From: Hyphomicrobiales bacterium | Lineage (GTDB): Bacteria > Pseudomonadota > Alphaproteobacteria > Rhizobiales > Xanthobacteraceae | DNA: 64,000 nt | Direction: 5' to 3' | NCBI GenBank assembly: GCA_017305715.1 | Contig: JAFKKG010000025.1 | Span: 1 to 64,000 of the forward strand | Part shown: piece after piece, positions 9,555 to 18,215 of the stretch | Numbering within the stretch: the first letter of the stretch is position 1 | Layout: each line of letters opens with the position of its first letter | Notes under the pieces: model-generated | What the model saw: the letters and a program-made list of their open reading frames with translations, nothing else | The model's database searches: none | Told to the model about the DNA's origin: nothing | Made by a program: the position numbers and the translations under genes

Positions 9555-10733
9555 ATGGCCGGTGCCGCAAATCCTATCGATTTCGACCACCGCTATCAGG
9601 GGCCGCTCTACAAGCCGGAGCATCAGGCCTGGCGCGCCACGCTGCGCAAATTCGTCGACACGGAGATCATGCCCTATGTCGACGAATGGGAGGAGGCGGG
9701 CGAGTTCCCTCGCGATCTCTACCGCAAGGCGGCGGCGATCGGCCTTCTTGGCCTGCGCTATCCGGAGGAATATGGCGGCACCCCCGTGAACGATCCCATA
9801 TATTCGATCGTCACAGCGGAAGAACTGGCGCGCACCGGCGCCGGTGGCATCAATGCGAGCCTGATGGTGCATGGCATAGGCCTGCCGCCGGTTCTGGCCA
9901 TCGGTTCGAAGGAAATGAAGGCGCGTGTCGCGCCACAGGTGTTGGCGGGGGAGAAAATCCACGCGCTGTGCATCACCGAGCCGTCGGGCGGATCGGACGT
10001 GGCCAATCTGAAAACGCGCGCCCACCGCGACGGCGACCATTTTGTAGTCAACGGCTCCAAGATGTTCATTACCGGCGGCATGCGGGCTGACTATTATACA
10101 GTAGCGGTGCGCACCGGAGGCGAAGGACGCAAGGGTGTTTCGCTACTTCTTTTGGAGCGTGACATGCCGGGTTTCACGCGTACGCCGCTGAAGAAGCAGG
10201 GCTGGTGGTCCTCCGATACGGCGGCGCTCTATTTCGACGATGTGCGCGTTCCGGTCGAGAATCTGATCGGTGAGGAAAACAAAGGCTTCATCGGCATCAT
10301 GCTCAATTTCAACAATGAACGGATCGGCCTTGCCTCGAGCGCCAACGCCTATGCCCGCGTCTGCTTCGAGGATGCGCTGGCTTGGGCGCGGGAGCGTCGG
10401 ACTTTCGGCCAGCGCCTTGCCGATCATCAGGTGATCCGCCATAAATTCGCGGAGATGGCCCGTATGATCGCCGCGACGCAGGCCTATCTGGAGCAATGCG
10501 TGGTGCGCGTCCAGGACGGCGAAACGCCCGTTGCAGACCTTTCGCTCCTGAAGGTCCAGGCGACGTTGACCATGGAATACTGCGCGCGCGAGGCCATGCA
10601 GATCATGGGCGGCGCGGGCTATATGAGAGGCTCGCGCGTGGAGCGCCTCTATCGTGAGGTGCGCGTCAATGCGATCGGCGGTGGTTCCGAAGAAATCATG
10701 CGCGATCTGGCGGCGCGCCAGCTAGGCATCTGA
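9555..10733 (+). CDS. Acyl-CoA dehydrogenase (first of three)
   Basis: A 392-residue FAD-dependent dehydrogenase that introduces a double bond next to the CoA thioester. It shows the family pattern in order: EEYGGTPVNDPIYSIV, the flavin/substrate segment ALCITEPSGGSDVANLKT, ERRTFGQRLADHQVIRHKFAEMA, and QIMGGAGYMRGSRVERLYREVRVNAIGGGSEEIMRDL at the C-terminus. A strong AAGGAGG site precedes the ATG. The position after the carboxylase genes suggests the AtuD role (citronellyl-CoA dehydrogenase). This is inferred from order only, and either of the next two dehydrogenases is an alternative. Confidence 0.9.
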   Translation: MAGAANPIDFDHRYQGPLYKPEHQAWRATLRKFVDTEIMPYVDEWEEAGEFPRDLYRKAAAIGLLGLRYPEEYGGTPVNDPIYSIVTAEELARTGAGGINASLMVHGIGLPPVLAIGSKEMKARVAPQVLAGEKIHALCITEPSGGSDVANLKTRAHRDGDHFVVNGSKMFITGGMRADYYTVAVRTGGEGRKGVSLLLLERDMPGFTRTPLKKQGWWSSDTAALYFDDVRVPVENLIGEENKGFIGIMLNFNNERIGLASSANAYARVCFEDALAWARERRTFGQRLADHQVIRHKFAEMARMIAATQAYLEQCVVRVQDGETPVADLSLLKVQATLTMEYCAREAMQIMGGAGYMRGSRVERLYREVRVNAIGGGSEEIMRDLAARQLGI

Positions 10734-10793
10734 TCACGCAGGACAAGACAGGACGCCGATCACCGGGATCTGCTATCGCGATGGGAAGAGACA

Positions 10794-12002
10794 ATGTCAG
10801 AGATAAGCCAGAAGGAACTGGACGGTTTCCGCGCCGATGCGCGCGCCTGGTTCTCCGAAAACGTTCCCGCCAAGCCGGAATTCATGATGCCGCTCACGTT
10901 CATGGAGGTGGGCACGGACCAACAGTTCGACTTTCTGCGTGGGTGGCAGAAAAAGGTCTACGAGGCGGGCTATCTGGGCGCCGCATGGCCGAAGAAATAT
11001 GGCGGCGGCGGTCTTGCGCAAGCGCTTCAGGACATCGCCACACAGGAAATGTATCGAGCGGGCGGGCCCATCATGCTTAACGCAATCGGCCTCAACTGGG
11101 CCGGTCCGCTCATCCTCGACATGGGAACGGACGAGCAGCGCAACCAATACATCAAGGGTATCTTGAGTGCCGAGGATATCTGGTGTCAGGGCTTTTCCGA
11201 GCCAGATCATGGTTCCGACCTTGGTGCCGCCCAGACGCGCGCGGTTCGGGACGGCGACGATTATGTCATCAATGGCAGCAAGATCTGGACGACCCAGGGT
11301 AACTACGCGAAGTATATGATCCTGCTGGCGCGCACGAACCCGGATGCGCAGCGCAAATACGATGGCTTGAGCTTTTTCCTCGCCCCGATGACTGTGCCGG
11401 GCGTCGATACTGTGCCGATCCGCAAACTGACCGGCGAATATGGCTTCACCCAGACCTTCTTCACCGACGCCCGCATCCCGGCCACGACGCTGATGGGCGG
11501 CGAAGGCAAGGGCTGGCAGGTCGCCATGCGCACGCTCGAGTATGAGCGCGGCGCGCGCGGCGGTCAGGCTGGCGGCTATGTCATGGTCTATCCGGACGTC
11601 TCTAAAGTGGTGGATCTGGCGAAGCGCGCGATGCGCAACGGCCGCCCGGCGTTCGACGACCCGGCCATCCGCGAGAGGCTGGTGAAGCTTCTCACGACTT
11701 ACCGCGGCCTCAAGCTCAACTCGACGCGTGCGCTCATCGCGCCTCTCGTCCGGGACAGGCCATTGTCGCTGCCGCTTTCGGCGAAACTCGTGAGGTCGGA
11801 GTTTTATCGCGAGATAAACCAGCTTGCTATGGCGATGCAGGGTCCGCACGGCGCCTATTATGTCGGTGAGCCGGAAGCCTATGATGACGCAATCTGGCAG
11901 CGCTCCTACCTCAACTCCTTCTCCGCCACGATCGGCGGCGGCACCAGCCAGATTCAGCACAACATTATCGGCGAGCACGTGCTCGGCTTGCCGAAGAGCT
12001 GA
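10794..12002 (+). CDS. Acyl-CoA dehydrogenase (second of three)
   Basis: A 402-residue flavoenzyme of the acyl-CoA dehydrogenase family: AAWPKKYGGGGLAQALQDI near the start, CQGFSEPDHGSDLGAAQT for flavin contact, and SATIGGGTSQIQHNIIGEHVLGLPKS at the end. The classical C-terminal glutamate of the medium-chain type (EGTSQIQ) is a glycine here (GGGTSQIQ), as in enzymes that carry the base on another helix. It forms an 18-bp-spaced pair with the next dehydrogenase. Such large/small pairs form mixed tetramers in actinobacterial steroid catabolism, so a heteromeric enzyme is possible here. Confidence 0.9.
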   Translation: MSEISQKELDGFRADARAWFSENVPAKPEFMMPLTFMEVGTDQQFDFLRGWQKKVYEAGYLGAAWPKKYGGGGLAQALQDIATQEMYRAGGPIMLNAIGLNWAGPLILDMGTDEQRNQYIKGILSAEDIWCQGFSEPDHGSDLGAAQTRAVRDGDDYVINGSKIWTTQGNYAKYMILLARTNPDAQRKYDGLSFFLAPMTVPGVDTVPIRKLTGEYGFTQTFFTDARIPATTLMGGEGKGWQVAMRTLEYERGARGGQAGGYVMVYPDVSKVVDLAKRAMRNGRPAFDDPAIRERLVKLLTTYRGLKLNSTRALIAPLVRDRPLSLPLSAKLVRSEFYREINQLAMAMQGPHGAYYVGEPEAYDDAIWQRSYLNSFSATIGGGTSQIQHNIIGEHVLGLPKS

Positions 12003-12020
12003 GGGCGCGGGGGAAAGAAA

Positions 12021-13148
12021 ATGACAATGGAAATGGAAGTAACGCTGGCCTTCAGCGAAGAACAGGCAGAACTTCTCGAGGTCGCGCAGAGCTTCTGTCG
12101 GGACAAGTCACCGATCCCGACTGTCCGCAGGCTGATTGAGGACGAGCTTGGATACGATCCAGGCGTCTGGGCGGAAATGGCACGGCTGGGCTGGCTCGGC
12201 ATCGCCGTGCCGGAGGAGTTTGGCGGTTCGGGATTGAGCCTGGCGGAAGTCGTACCCGTGGTCGAGCAGATGGGCCGCCGCCTGATGGGCGGCCCTTTTG
12301 TTTCGACGACGCTTGCCGCCCAAGCGCTTCTTGTTGGCGGCGCCGAGGTGCAGAAATCGGTAATCCTGCCGGGTATCTGCGCGGGCAAGGCCGCGACGCT
12401 GGCGTTGACCGAGCCCCATGGCGATTGGGATCTTGCTCATATCGAGACGAGCGCGACCGAAACAGACGGCAAGTTCAAGCTAACCGGCGTCAAGATTTTC
12501 GTCGTCGATGCGATGAGCGCTGAATGGATCATTGTCTCGGTCATGAAGAATGGTGAGCCGGCGCTTATCATCATCGACCGTGCAAGCCTGCCGGAGAATG
12601 CGCTGCGCCGCGAAGTCGTGGCCGATGAAACCCGTCGCTCCTTCCGCCTCCAGCTCGACGGCCTCATCGTGGCGGCTGACGCGTTCCTTGATACAGCCCG
12701 CGCGCGCGAAACGCTTACCCATCTTGATCTCGCAACTTCGCTCCTTCTCTCAGCGGAGGCTTGCGGGGGCGCGGCGAGCTGCATCGACTACACGGTCGAA
12801 TATCTGAATACGCGCAAGCAGTTCGGCAAGCTGATCGGGTCATATCAATCGCTGAAGCATCCTATCGTCGATGCGCATGTCGCCTATGAACTCGCGCGCT
12901 CGCATCTCTACAGCGCGGCGTCGGTTTTCGGGCGGCAGGGCGAAGGCGAGATCGCGGCCCGCATGGCGAAATCCGAGGCGGCGGAGGCGTTGGCATTCGC
13001 CGCCGACAGGGCGATCCAATTCCATGGTGGTTTCGGCTTCACCTATCAGTGCGATGCCCAACTCTATCGCCGCCGCGGCATGTGGTGCGAATATCAGTAT
13101 GGTGACGGGAGCTACCAGCGAGCAAAACTCGCAAAGCTGATGCTTTAG
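12021..13148 (+). CDS. Acyl-CoA dehydrogenase (third of three)
   Basis: A 375-residue, more divergent member of the family: VPEEFGGSGLSLAEVVPVVEQMG, then LALTEPHGDWDLA where the flavin-binding segment has lost its usual GGSD, then LNTRKQFGKLIGSYQSLKHPIVDAH and AIQFHGGFGFTYQCDAQLYRRR. The C-terminal segment reads YGDGSYQR, with Asp where medium-chain enzymes carry the catalytic Glu. The weak flavin motif and its position directly after another dehydrogenase fit a partner subunit in a mixed complex. It is the last gene of the atu-like operon; IS630 debris begins within a few bases of its stop codon. Confidence 0.87.
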   Translation: MTMEMEVTLAFSEEQAELLEVAQSFCRDKSPIPTVRRLIEDELGYDPGVWAEMARLGWLGIAVPEEFGGSGLSLAEVVPVVEQMGRRLMGGPFVSTTLAAQALLVGGAEVQKSVILPGICAGKAATLALTEPHGDWDLAHIETSATETDGKFKLTGVKIFVVDAMSAEWIIVSVMKNGEPALIIIDRASLPENALRREVVADETRRSFRLQLDGLIVAADAFLDTARARETLTHLDLATSLLLSAEACGGAASCIDYTVEYLNTRKQFGKLIGSYQSLKHPIVDAHVAYELARSHLYSAASVFGRQGEGEIAARMAKSEAAEALAFAADRAIQFHGGFGFTYQCDAQLYRRRGMWCEYQYGDGSYQRAKLAKLML

Positions 13149-13460
13149 AGCCTGATATCTTTATGATGACGCTTATCTCGCGTGAGCGACGTAGTTAGCG
13201 CATTCCTCTGGGAGTGAAGTGATCGAGCAGCGTGCCGATGCGTTTCCAAGTGTCCCGGCAGTTCTTTCGGTGGCCTTGCGGAGCAGGTTTTCAACTTGGC
13301 GAATACCTGCTCGATCGGATTGAGATCTGGGCTGTAGGGCGGCAGGAAGAACGGCTTGGCGCCAGCGCCGCACGCGGCCTCGATGCAATGCTGCAGAGCA
13401 AGGGCGCCGATCCCGCGACCTCCAACAGTCGCTGCGCTGCAAACACGCCGCGACTTCACG
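13145..13460 (-). pseudogene. IS630-family transposase, 3-prime remnant
   Basis: The reverse strand encodes the C-terminal catalytic block of an IS630-type DDE transposase, FLPPYSPDLNPIEQVFAKLK, and then drifts through different frames (LLRKATERT, then LPEECANYVAHA), which shows several small indels. The N-terminal two thirds are missing. The end of the element abuts the stop codon of the last acyl-CoA dehydrogenase. It is not the same lineage as the IS630 element at 26.8 kb, whose equivalent block reads YAPELNPIENVWEYLR. Confidence 0.75.
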
Positions 13461-13524
13461 AAATCTATCGGGTGCGCATGTACGAACGAAGCTCAGTACC
13501 GTCGTCGGGTTGTAGAGGCTTGCA

Positions 13525-14890
13525 ATGACAGAATATGCATTGGTTGACGCCGACGGTAGTCGACAAAACGACGCAATGTCCGGTGATTGGCGTCACCGGA
13601 CGGCGATGTCTCAACTCTCGCGTGACGAGCTCCAATTTCGAGCCGCAGCTCTCGATGCAACTGCGATCTTTAGCGTCACCGACATCAATGGAAAAATTGT
13701 CGAGGTCAACGGCAAGTTCTGCGAGATCAGCGGATATTCGCGCGACGAGTTGATCGGACAAGACCACCGGATGTTGAAGTCCGGCGTGCACCCTGCCGAA
13801 ACCTTTCGGCAGATGTACCGCACGATAAGATGCGGCGAGACGTGGCGGGGCAGGCTATGCAACCGGGCCAAGAGTGGGCATTTCTATTGGGTGGACACCG
13901 CGATCATTCCGCGGCGAGATGCACATGGCAACGTAGTCGCTTATACTGCGATCTGCCTTAATGTCACCGAGCGAAAGCAGACGGAAGAGGCGCTTCGACG
14001 TGGCGAAACGCTGCTACGTTCGACCTTGAGGGCGCTCAGCGAAGGCGTCGTTGTCCAGGATCGTGATGGGCGTATTATCTCTTGCAATCCAGCTGCCGAG
14101 GCAATTCTTGGTTTGAACCAAAACGAGTTGTCTGATTTTACTTCTGTCGCCCGACATTGGCGGGCCATCCAAGAGGATGGTCGCGACTTCCCAGGAAGTA
14201 AGCACCCCGCGATGGTGGCACTTGCGACTGGCAAGGCGCAGCATGACGTGGTGGTGGGATTGCGGGGCGACGACGGATCCATCACGTGGATCTCCATCAA
14301 TTCAGAACCGATCTTTGTCGAGGGCAACTTGACGCCGACATCGGTCGTAACGTCGTTTTCCGACATCACAGCTCGTAAGCAAGCCCAAGATTTGCTGACA
14401 GAGGCGATCAACGCAAGCCCTGACGCATTCGTTTTCTATGACGAGTTGGACCGGTTGATTATTTGCAACGAAGCCTACCGGCAGATGTATGCGCAATCCG
14501 CAGCCGCAATTTATCCTGGCGCGTCATTCGAGGACGTCTCGTATTGTGGCCTTGAGAACAATCAGTACCCGGAAGCGGGCGAAACGCCTGAACAACGATC
14601 CGCCTGGCGTGCTGAGCGAATGAGGCTGCATCGCGCCCCTTCAACTGATGTCATTCAGCATTTGTCACATGACCGCTTTGTTCAGCTCCGTGAGCGTCGC
14701 ACAGCCTCTGGCCACACCGTCGGTTTCCGAGTTGACGTAACCGAGATCAAGCGTGAGACCGCCAAATTACAGGCGGTGATTGACAATTTCCCCGGCGGTA
14801 TATCGTTCCTCGACGCAGACTACAAACTCGTGGCCTGCAACCAGACTTTCCGCACATTGCTTCAAATCCCTTCGAACCTTTTTGAGCATG
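13525..14890 (+). pseudogene. PAS-domain sensor protein, N-terminal part, interrupted
   Basis: About 450 codons that encode at least three full PAS domains and the start of a fourth: VTDINGKIVEVNGKFCEISGYSRDELIGQDHR, then VVVQDRDGRIISCNPAAEAILGLNQNEL, then FVFYDELDRLIICNEAYRQMY, then GISFLDADYKLVACNQTFRTLLQIP. Such proteins normally end in a histidine kinase or diguanylate cyclase module. The frame breaks near 14890 where an IS701 fragment begins, and the rest continues at about 15620. The protein cannot function as encoded. The ATG at 13525 has a weak GAGG site. Confidence 0.75.
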
Positions 14891-15584
14891 GGATCAGCCA
14901 GCCTTTCCCTGCGCGACGCAGTTGCTGTTCGATGTCGCCAACACCGTAGACCGTATCGCCTGCAACCCACTTGAACGGGACAGGCGCGACTGTCGCGCGT
15001 GCGATCATTCTCGTCGCAAGCTTTGGTTTGGTCGCAAAGCCGGTATCGGGGGGCGCGTATGCGGCTTTCAGGCGATCTGGATCGTCGGTCCATTCCTTCG
15101 GAAGATACAGCGCGCGGTCGATGAAAGCATGACCGTGGCACGAAACGCAGGCCGCGAAGACGCCGATCTGGCAGTTCGTGATCTTGCCCGCCGAACCGGT
15201 GTACTGACGCGCCACGCCGCACGACGCTTTGCCCTGTTTGAGAAAGCCGGTCTCATCGATCACGAGGACCGCGTCATCGTCCGCCAAATGCTCGATGACA
15301 TAATCGCGGACGATATCGCGCAAGGCATCCGCATCCCAATCCCTGTGACCCAGGATCGCCTGTTACCGCCATGGGCCAGGATCGCCTGCGGCCTCAGCGC
15401 GCATCCAACCGGTCTTGCGTTGCTCATCTCCAAGCAGACCTTCCAGAAACAAGCCAGCATTCTTCGCAACACGCTCTTGCCCGAACAATGGACGTATCCG
15501 CTTCTTGATCTCCCGAAGCGACGCCGCCCACAACGCAAGCGTCTCTTCAATCGACGCTGTCTGCGTCCACGATGTTCGAATCAT
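14885..15584 (-). pseudogene. IS701-family transposase remnant with internal stop
   Basis: Reading right to left, the frame starts near 15584 with MIRTSWTQTASIEETLALW and runs through RIRPLFGQERVAKNAGLFLEGLL. It meets an in-frame TAA at 15363-15365, then continues in the same frame with QAILGHRDWDADALRDIV and VLVIDETGFLKQGKASCGVARQY, the first catalytic Asp region of IS701 transposases. The C-terminal 40 percent or so is missing; the frame runs out into PAS gene sequence near 14890. One nonsense change and a 3-prime deletion make it inactive. Confidence 0.75.
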
Positions 15585-15619
15585 GGTTGCCCATGGATTC
15601 AGAAAGCCTCGCAAAAAGG

Positions 15620-16249
15620 CAACTGTAATGCTACTCTTGAAATGGTCCTCCGCGCCAACGCCCTGCGCGGCGAATACGGCCCCGGCGATCCGGATGAACA
15701 ACGCGCTTGGACCTCGCACGAAAGGGCGAGGCGCATCTGTTCGAGCGGATCCGCCCCGACGGGACAGTGCTCGAGGTTCGCGGGACGCCCATCCCGGGCG
15801 GCGGCTTTATCACAACCTACATGAACGTCACGGCACGGCATCTGGTAGAGAAACAGCTGAACGACAGCGAGCGGCGTGCGCGCGAACAGGCAGCGACATT
15901 GGAGATCACGCTTGCGCATATGAGACAAGGACTGTCCATGTTTGATGCCGATGGTCGACTGATGGTTTGGAATGACCGGTATGTTGAGATCTATGGCATG
16001 TCGCCAGATATCATCAAGCAGGGCGTTAGTGTCCATGCAATCGTCGAGCACCTGCCACGGATAGGCTACCTTGAAACCGATGAGCCCGATTGGCAGCAGA
16101 AACTCTCCGACAGATGTACCGTTGCGTCAACCGAGCGGTTCAATGACGGACGGGTGATCAGAAGCGTCCGTACCCCAATAGAGGGTAGCGGCTGGGTGGC
16201 TACCTCAGGCCGCGCGCGTCAAAGCCTTCGGGTTCAGTTGCCAGTATAG
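15620..16249 (+). pseudogene. PAS-domain sensor protein, downstream part
   Basis: The sequence resumes after the IS701 fragment with MVLRANALRGEYGPGDPDEQ, changes frame near 15700, and continues with GEAHLFERIRPDGTVLEVRGTPIPGGGFITTYMNVT and another PAS start, MFDADGRLMVWNDRYVEIYGMSPDIIKQG. Similarity stops near 16205 (GSGWVAT), after which the reading frame ends in unrelated sequence. The kinase or cyclase output domain is therefore missing. It is the 3-prime continuation of the gene starting at 13525. Confidence 0.65.
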
Positions 16250-16391
16250 CATGATGATTCATGGGTTCACTGCAAGTTGGCGTCCGACGAGAAATCGGTC
16301 TGTTGGAGGATGAAGGCGAGGCGGCGGTTCCGCCGGTGTTGGGTCAAGCGAGCCAACTTTGTGTGGCCGACGGGCACCTTGCCTGCTTTGC

Positions 16392-17270
16392 TTAAGTTCG
16401 GAATCTTACGGCGCGCCGCACCTTCGCCACGCCGGGCCCCGATAGCACCGCTTCGGCCGTCTGCTCGGTGCCAGGGAAGCCGAAAGTCTCAGACAGTCGT
16501 GCAGCGGCGTTGACTGCAAGGCGAACAACACCGCTATCCGCGCTGGTGTCGATTCGACCTGCGCGCGCGAAAATCGTGAGTGCCATCGTAAGCCGACCTG
16601 TCACTCCGAAAACCGGCGCGCAAATCGCGGCGATGCCGCCGCCGCCGCCGTCGGACACCGTCGCAAAGCCTGCGGCTCGCACCGCCTTCACGATTGGCTC
16701 AAGTTCTGCCTCGCTTCGAGGAGCTTTTTGTCGCCGAAGCAGCTTGTTCTGTTCGAGCTCCCGTCTGATCAGCGGCAATGTCCGGTCGGGGTCTTCATAG
16801 GCGCTGTAAAGAAAGCCCGTCGCGGACCAGGTCATCGGGCAAATGTGCGTGACCGGCACGGTGCTCGCATGGCCATGACGCGCCTCAACCAGGCGAACGA
16901 ATTTGGGGCCATGCTCGCCCCACACCGACAGGGCGGCCGTTTCGCCGACCTGATCGACAAGCTGCTCCAGCATCCCGGCTGCGAAACGCAGCGCGTCGAA
17001 CCGGCTGAAGCCCATGATTCCCAATTGCAGTGCCATCGGCCCAAGGTCGTAAAGGCCCGTCGCGGAATCCTGCGCGACCAGCCCGATCCGCGCCAGGCTG
17101 ACAAGGTAGCGATGGATTTTCGCCGCTGGCGCATGCGCCAGCTTTGCGATGTCGGACAGTCGTTGCAGACCGTCGGATTGCAGGAGTGCCGTAAGGATCG
17201 TACCGGCGAATTCAATCGACTGAATCCCGGCTTGGGCATCGCCGTACGTTTCTTTGCCTGTTTTCAACAT
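16392..17270 (-). CDS. IclR family transcriptional regulator
   Basis: A regulator of about 292 residues with an N-terminal winged helix (GIQSIEFAGTILTALLQS, then LSDIAKLAHAPAAKIHRYLVSLARIGLV) and a C-terminal IclR effector domain (SATGFLYSAY and ATVSDGGGGGIAAICAPVFG). I prefer the ATG at 17270, since IclR proteins usually begin shortly before the GIQSIE motif; an upstream in-frame ATG at 17321 would add 17 residues. It is divergent from an SDR-flavoprotein-ABC transporter gene set, which it probably controls through the palindrome at 17341-17356. The ligand is unknown but is likely a pathway substrate or intermediate. Confidence 0.87.
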   Translation of the reverse strand: MLKTGKETYGDAQAGIQSIEFAGTILTALLQSDGLQRLSDIAKLAHAPAAKIHRYLVSLARIGLVAQDSATGLYDLGPMALQLGIMGFSRFDALRFAAGMLEQLVDQVGETAALSVWGEHGPKFVRLVEARHGHASTVPVTHICPMTWSATGFLYSAYEDPDRTLPLIRRELEQNKLLRRQKAPRSEAELEPIVKAVRAAGFATVSDGGGGGIAAICAPVFGVTGRLTMALTIFARAGRIDTSADSGVVRLAVNAAARLSETFGFPGTEQTAEAVLSGPGVAKVRRAVRFRT

Positions 17271-17340
17271 CGCGGCGTCCCATGACCGGCTCAACATCTG
17301 CACTTGACCATAACGTCTCATATGCGACTATGTTTGTATA

Positions 17341-17356
17341 GCGTAATTAATTACGC
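17341..17356. promoter_or_regulatory. 16-bp perfect palindrome, likely IclR operator
   Basis: GCGTAATTAATTACGC is a perfect 16-bp palindrome in an AT-rich pocket between the divergent IclR and SDR genes, 30 bp before the SDR start. IclR proteins bind short palindromes in exactly this arrangement, so it may repress both directions. No second copy was noticed elsewhere in the window. Confidence 0.5.
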
Positions 17357-17385
17357 ATTGTAAAATAAATTGGGAATGACGTCTG

Positions 17386-18204
17386 GTGGGTGCAAAGAGT
17401 TCAGTTACATACACGGCGCGTGACGCCGACGTTATTGCCACGGGAATTGCCGGCCTGTTGTCGGGTGACGTTGCGATCGTCACGGGTGCCGCGCAAGGCA
17501 ACGGCGCTGGGATCGCAAGAGGTCTGGCGCAGAGCGGCGCGGCAGTGCCGCTCGCCGACATCGATCTTGATGGTGCGCTCGTTGTTGCATCTGACATAAC
17601 CAGAGCCGGCGGAATGGCGAGCGCGGTCGCGCTTGACGTCGCCGACCGGGCCCAGTGCGCCGACGTCGCTCGCAAGGCGCAAGAGCAGTACGGGCCGGTG
17701 TCCATTCTCATCAACAACGTCGGCATTTTCCGTCGCGCGGAGATCGACACTCCTGAGTTTCTAGAATCCGCGGCGCTGCAATGGCGCGTCAACGTCGAAG
17801 GCTCGTTGAACATGGCGCAGGCGCTCGTCGCGCAACTGCGCCAGACGCAGGGCCGCATCGTCAACATTGCATCGATCGCTTCCTTTATCGCCTACAGGCG
17901 CAATGTGGTCGGCTATGCGGCGAGCAAAGGCGCGGTTGTACAGTTGACGAAGGGATTGGACGCCGATCTCGCCGCCAATGGAATTCGCGTCAACGCCATA
18001 GCGCCAGGTCTGATCGCGACGCCGCTCACTGCGGCGTTACGCTCGCAGCCCGCGGTGATGGAAGAGCTGTTCGCCCACGCCTTGATGAAGCGATTTGCCG
18101 AGCCCGAAGAACTGGTCGGTGCGGTTCTGTCTCTGACCTCGCGTCTTTCCACTTTCGTCACCGGCGCCATCATGCCCGTCGACGGCGGCTTTCTAGCAAT
18201 CTGA
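17386..18204 (+). CDS. Short-chain dehydrogenase/reductase (SDR)
   Basis: A 272-residue Rossmann-fold oxidoreductase. The cofactor loop is VTGAAQGNGAGIARG; ILINNVG forms the central motif, and the catalytic residues are the Ser in NIASIASF and the Tyr/Lys in YAASKGA. It ends with MPVDGGFLAI. Asp in PLADID after the second strand suggests NAD(H) rather than NADP(H). The start is a GTG at 17386 with an extended N-terminal tail, as in its paralogue at 25715. It is the first gene of the IclR-controlled set and probably interconverts an alcohol and a ketone of the transported substrate. Confidence 0.88.
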   Translation: MGAKSSVTYTARDADVIATGIAGLLSGDVAIVTGAAQGNGAGIARGLAQSGAAVPLADIDLDGALVVASDITRAGGMASAVALDVADRAQCADVARKAQEQYGPVSILINNVGIFRRAEIDTPEFLESAALQWRVNVEGSLNMAQALVAQLRQTQGRIVNIASIASFIAYRRNVVGYAASKGAVVQLTKGLDADLAANGIRVNAIAPGLIATPLTAALRSQPAVMEELFAHALMKRFAEPEELVGAVLSLTSRLSTFVTGAIMPVDGGFLAI

Positions 18205-18215
18205 AGGATATCAAG

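Noticed and set aside
16250-16391. Possible IS or ABC-gene remnant between the PAS fragment and iclR
   Set aside because: No frame shows a recognisable family; it may be junction debris only.
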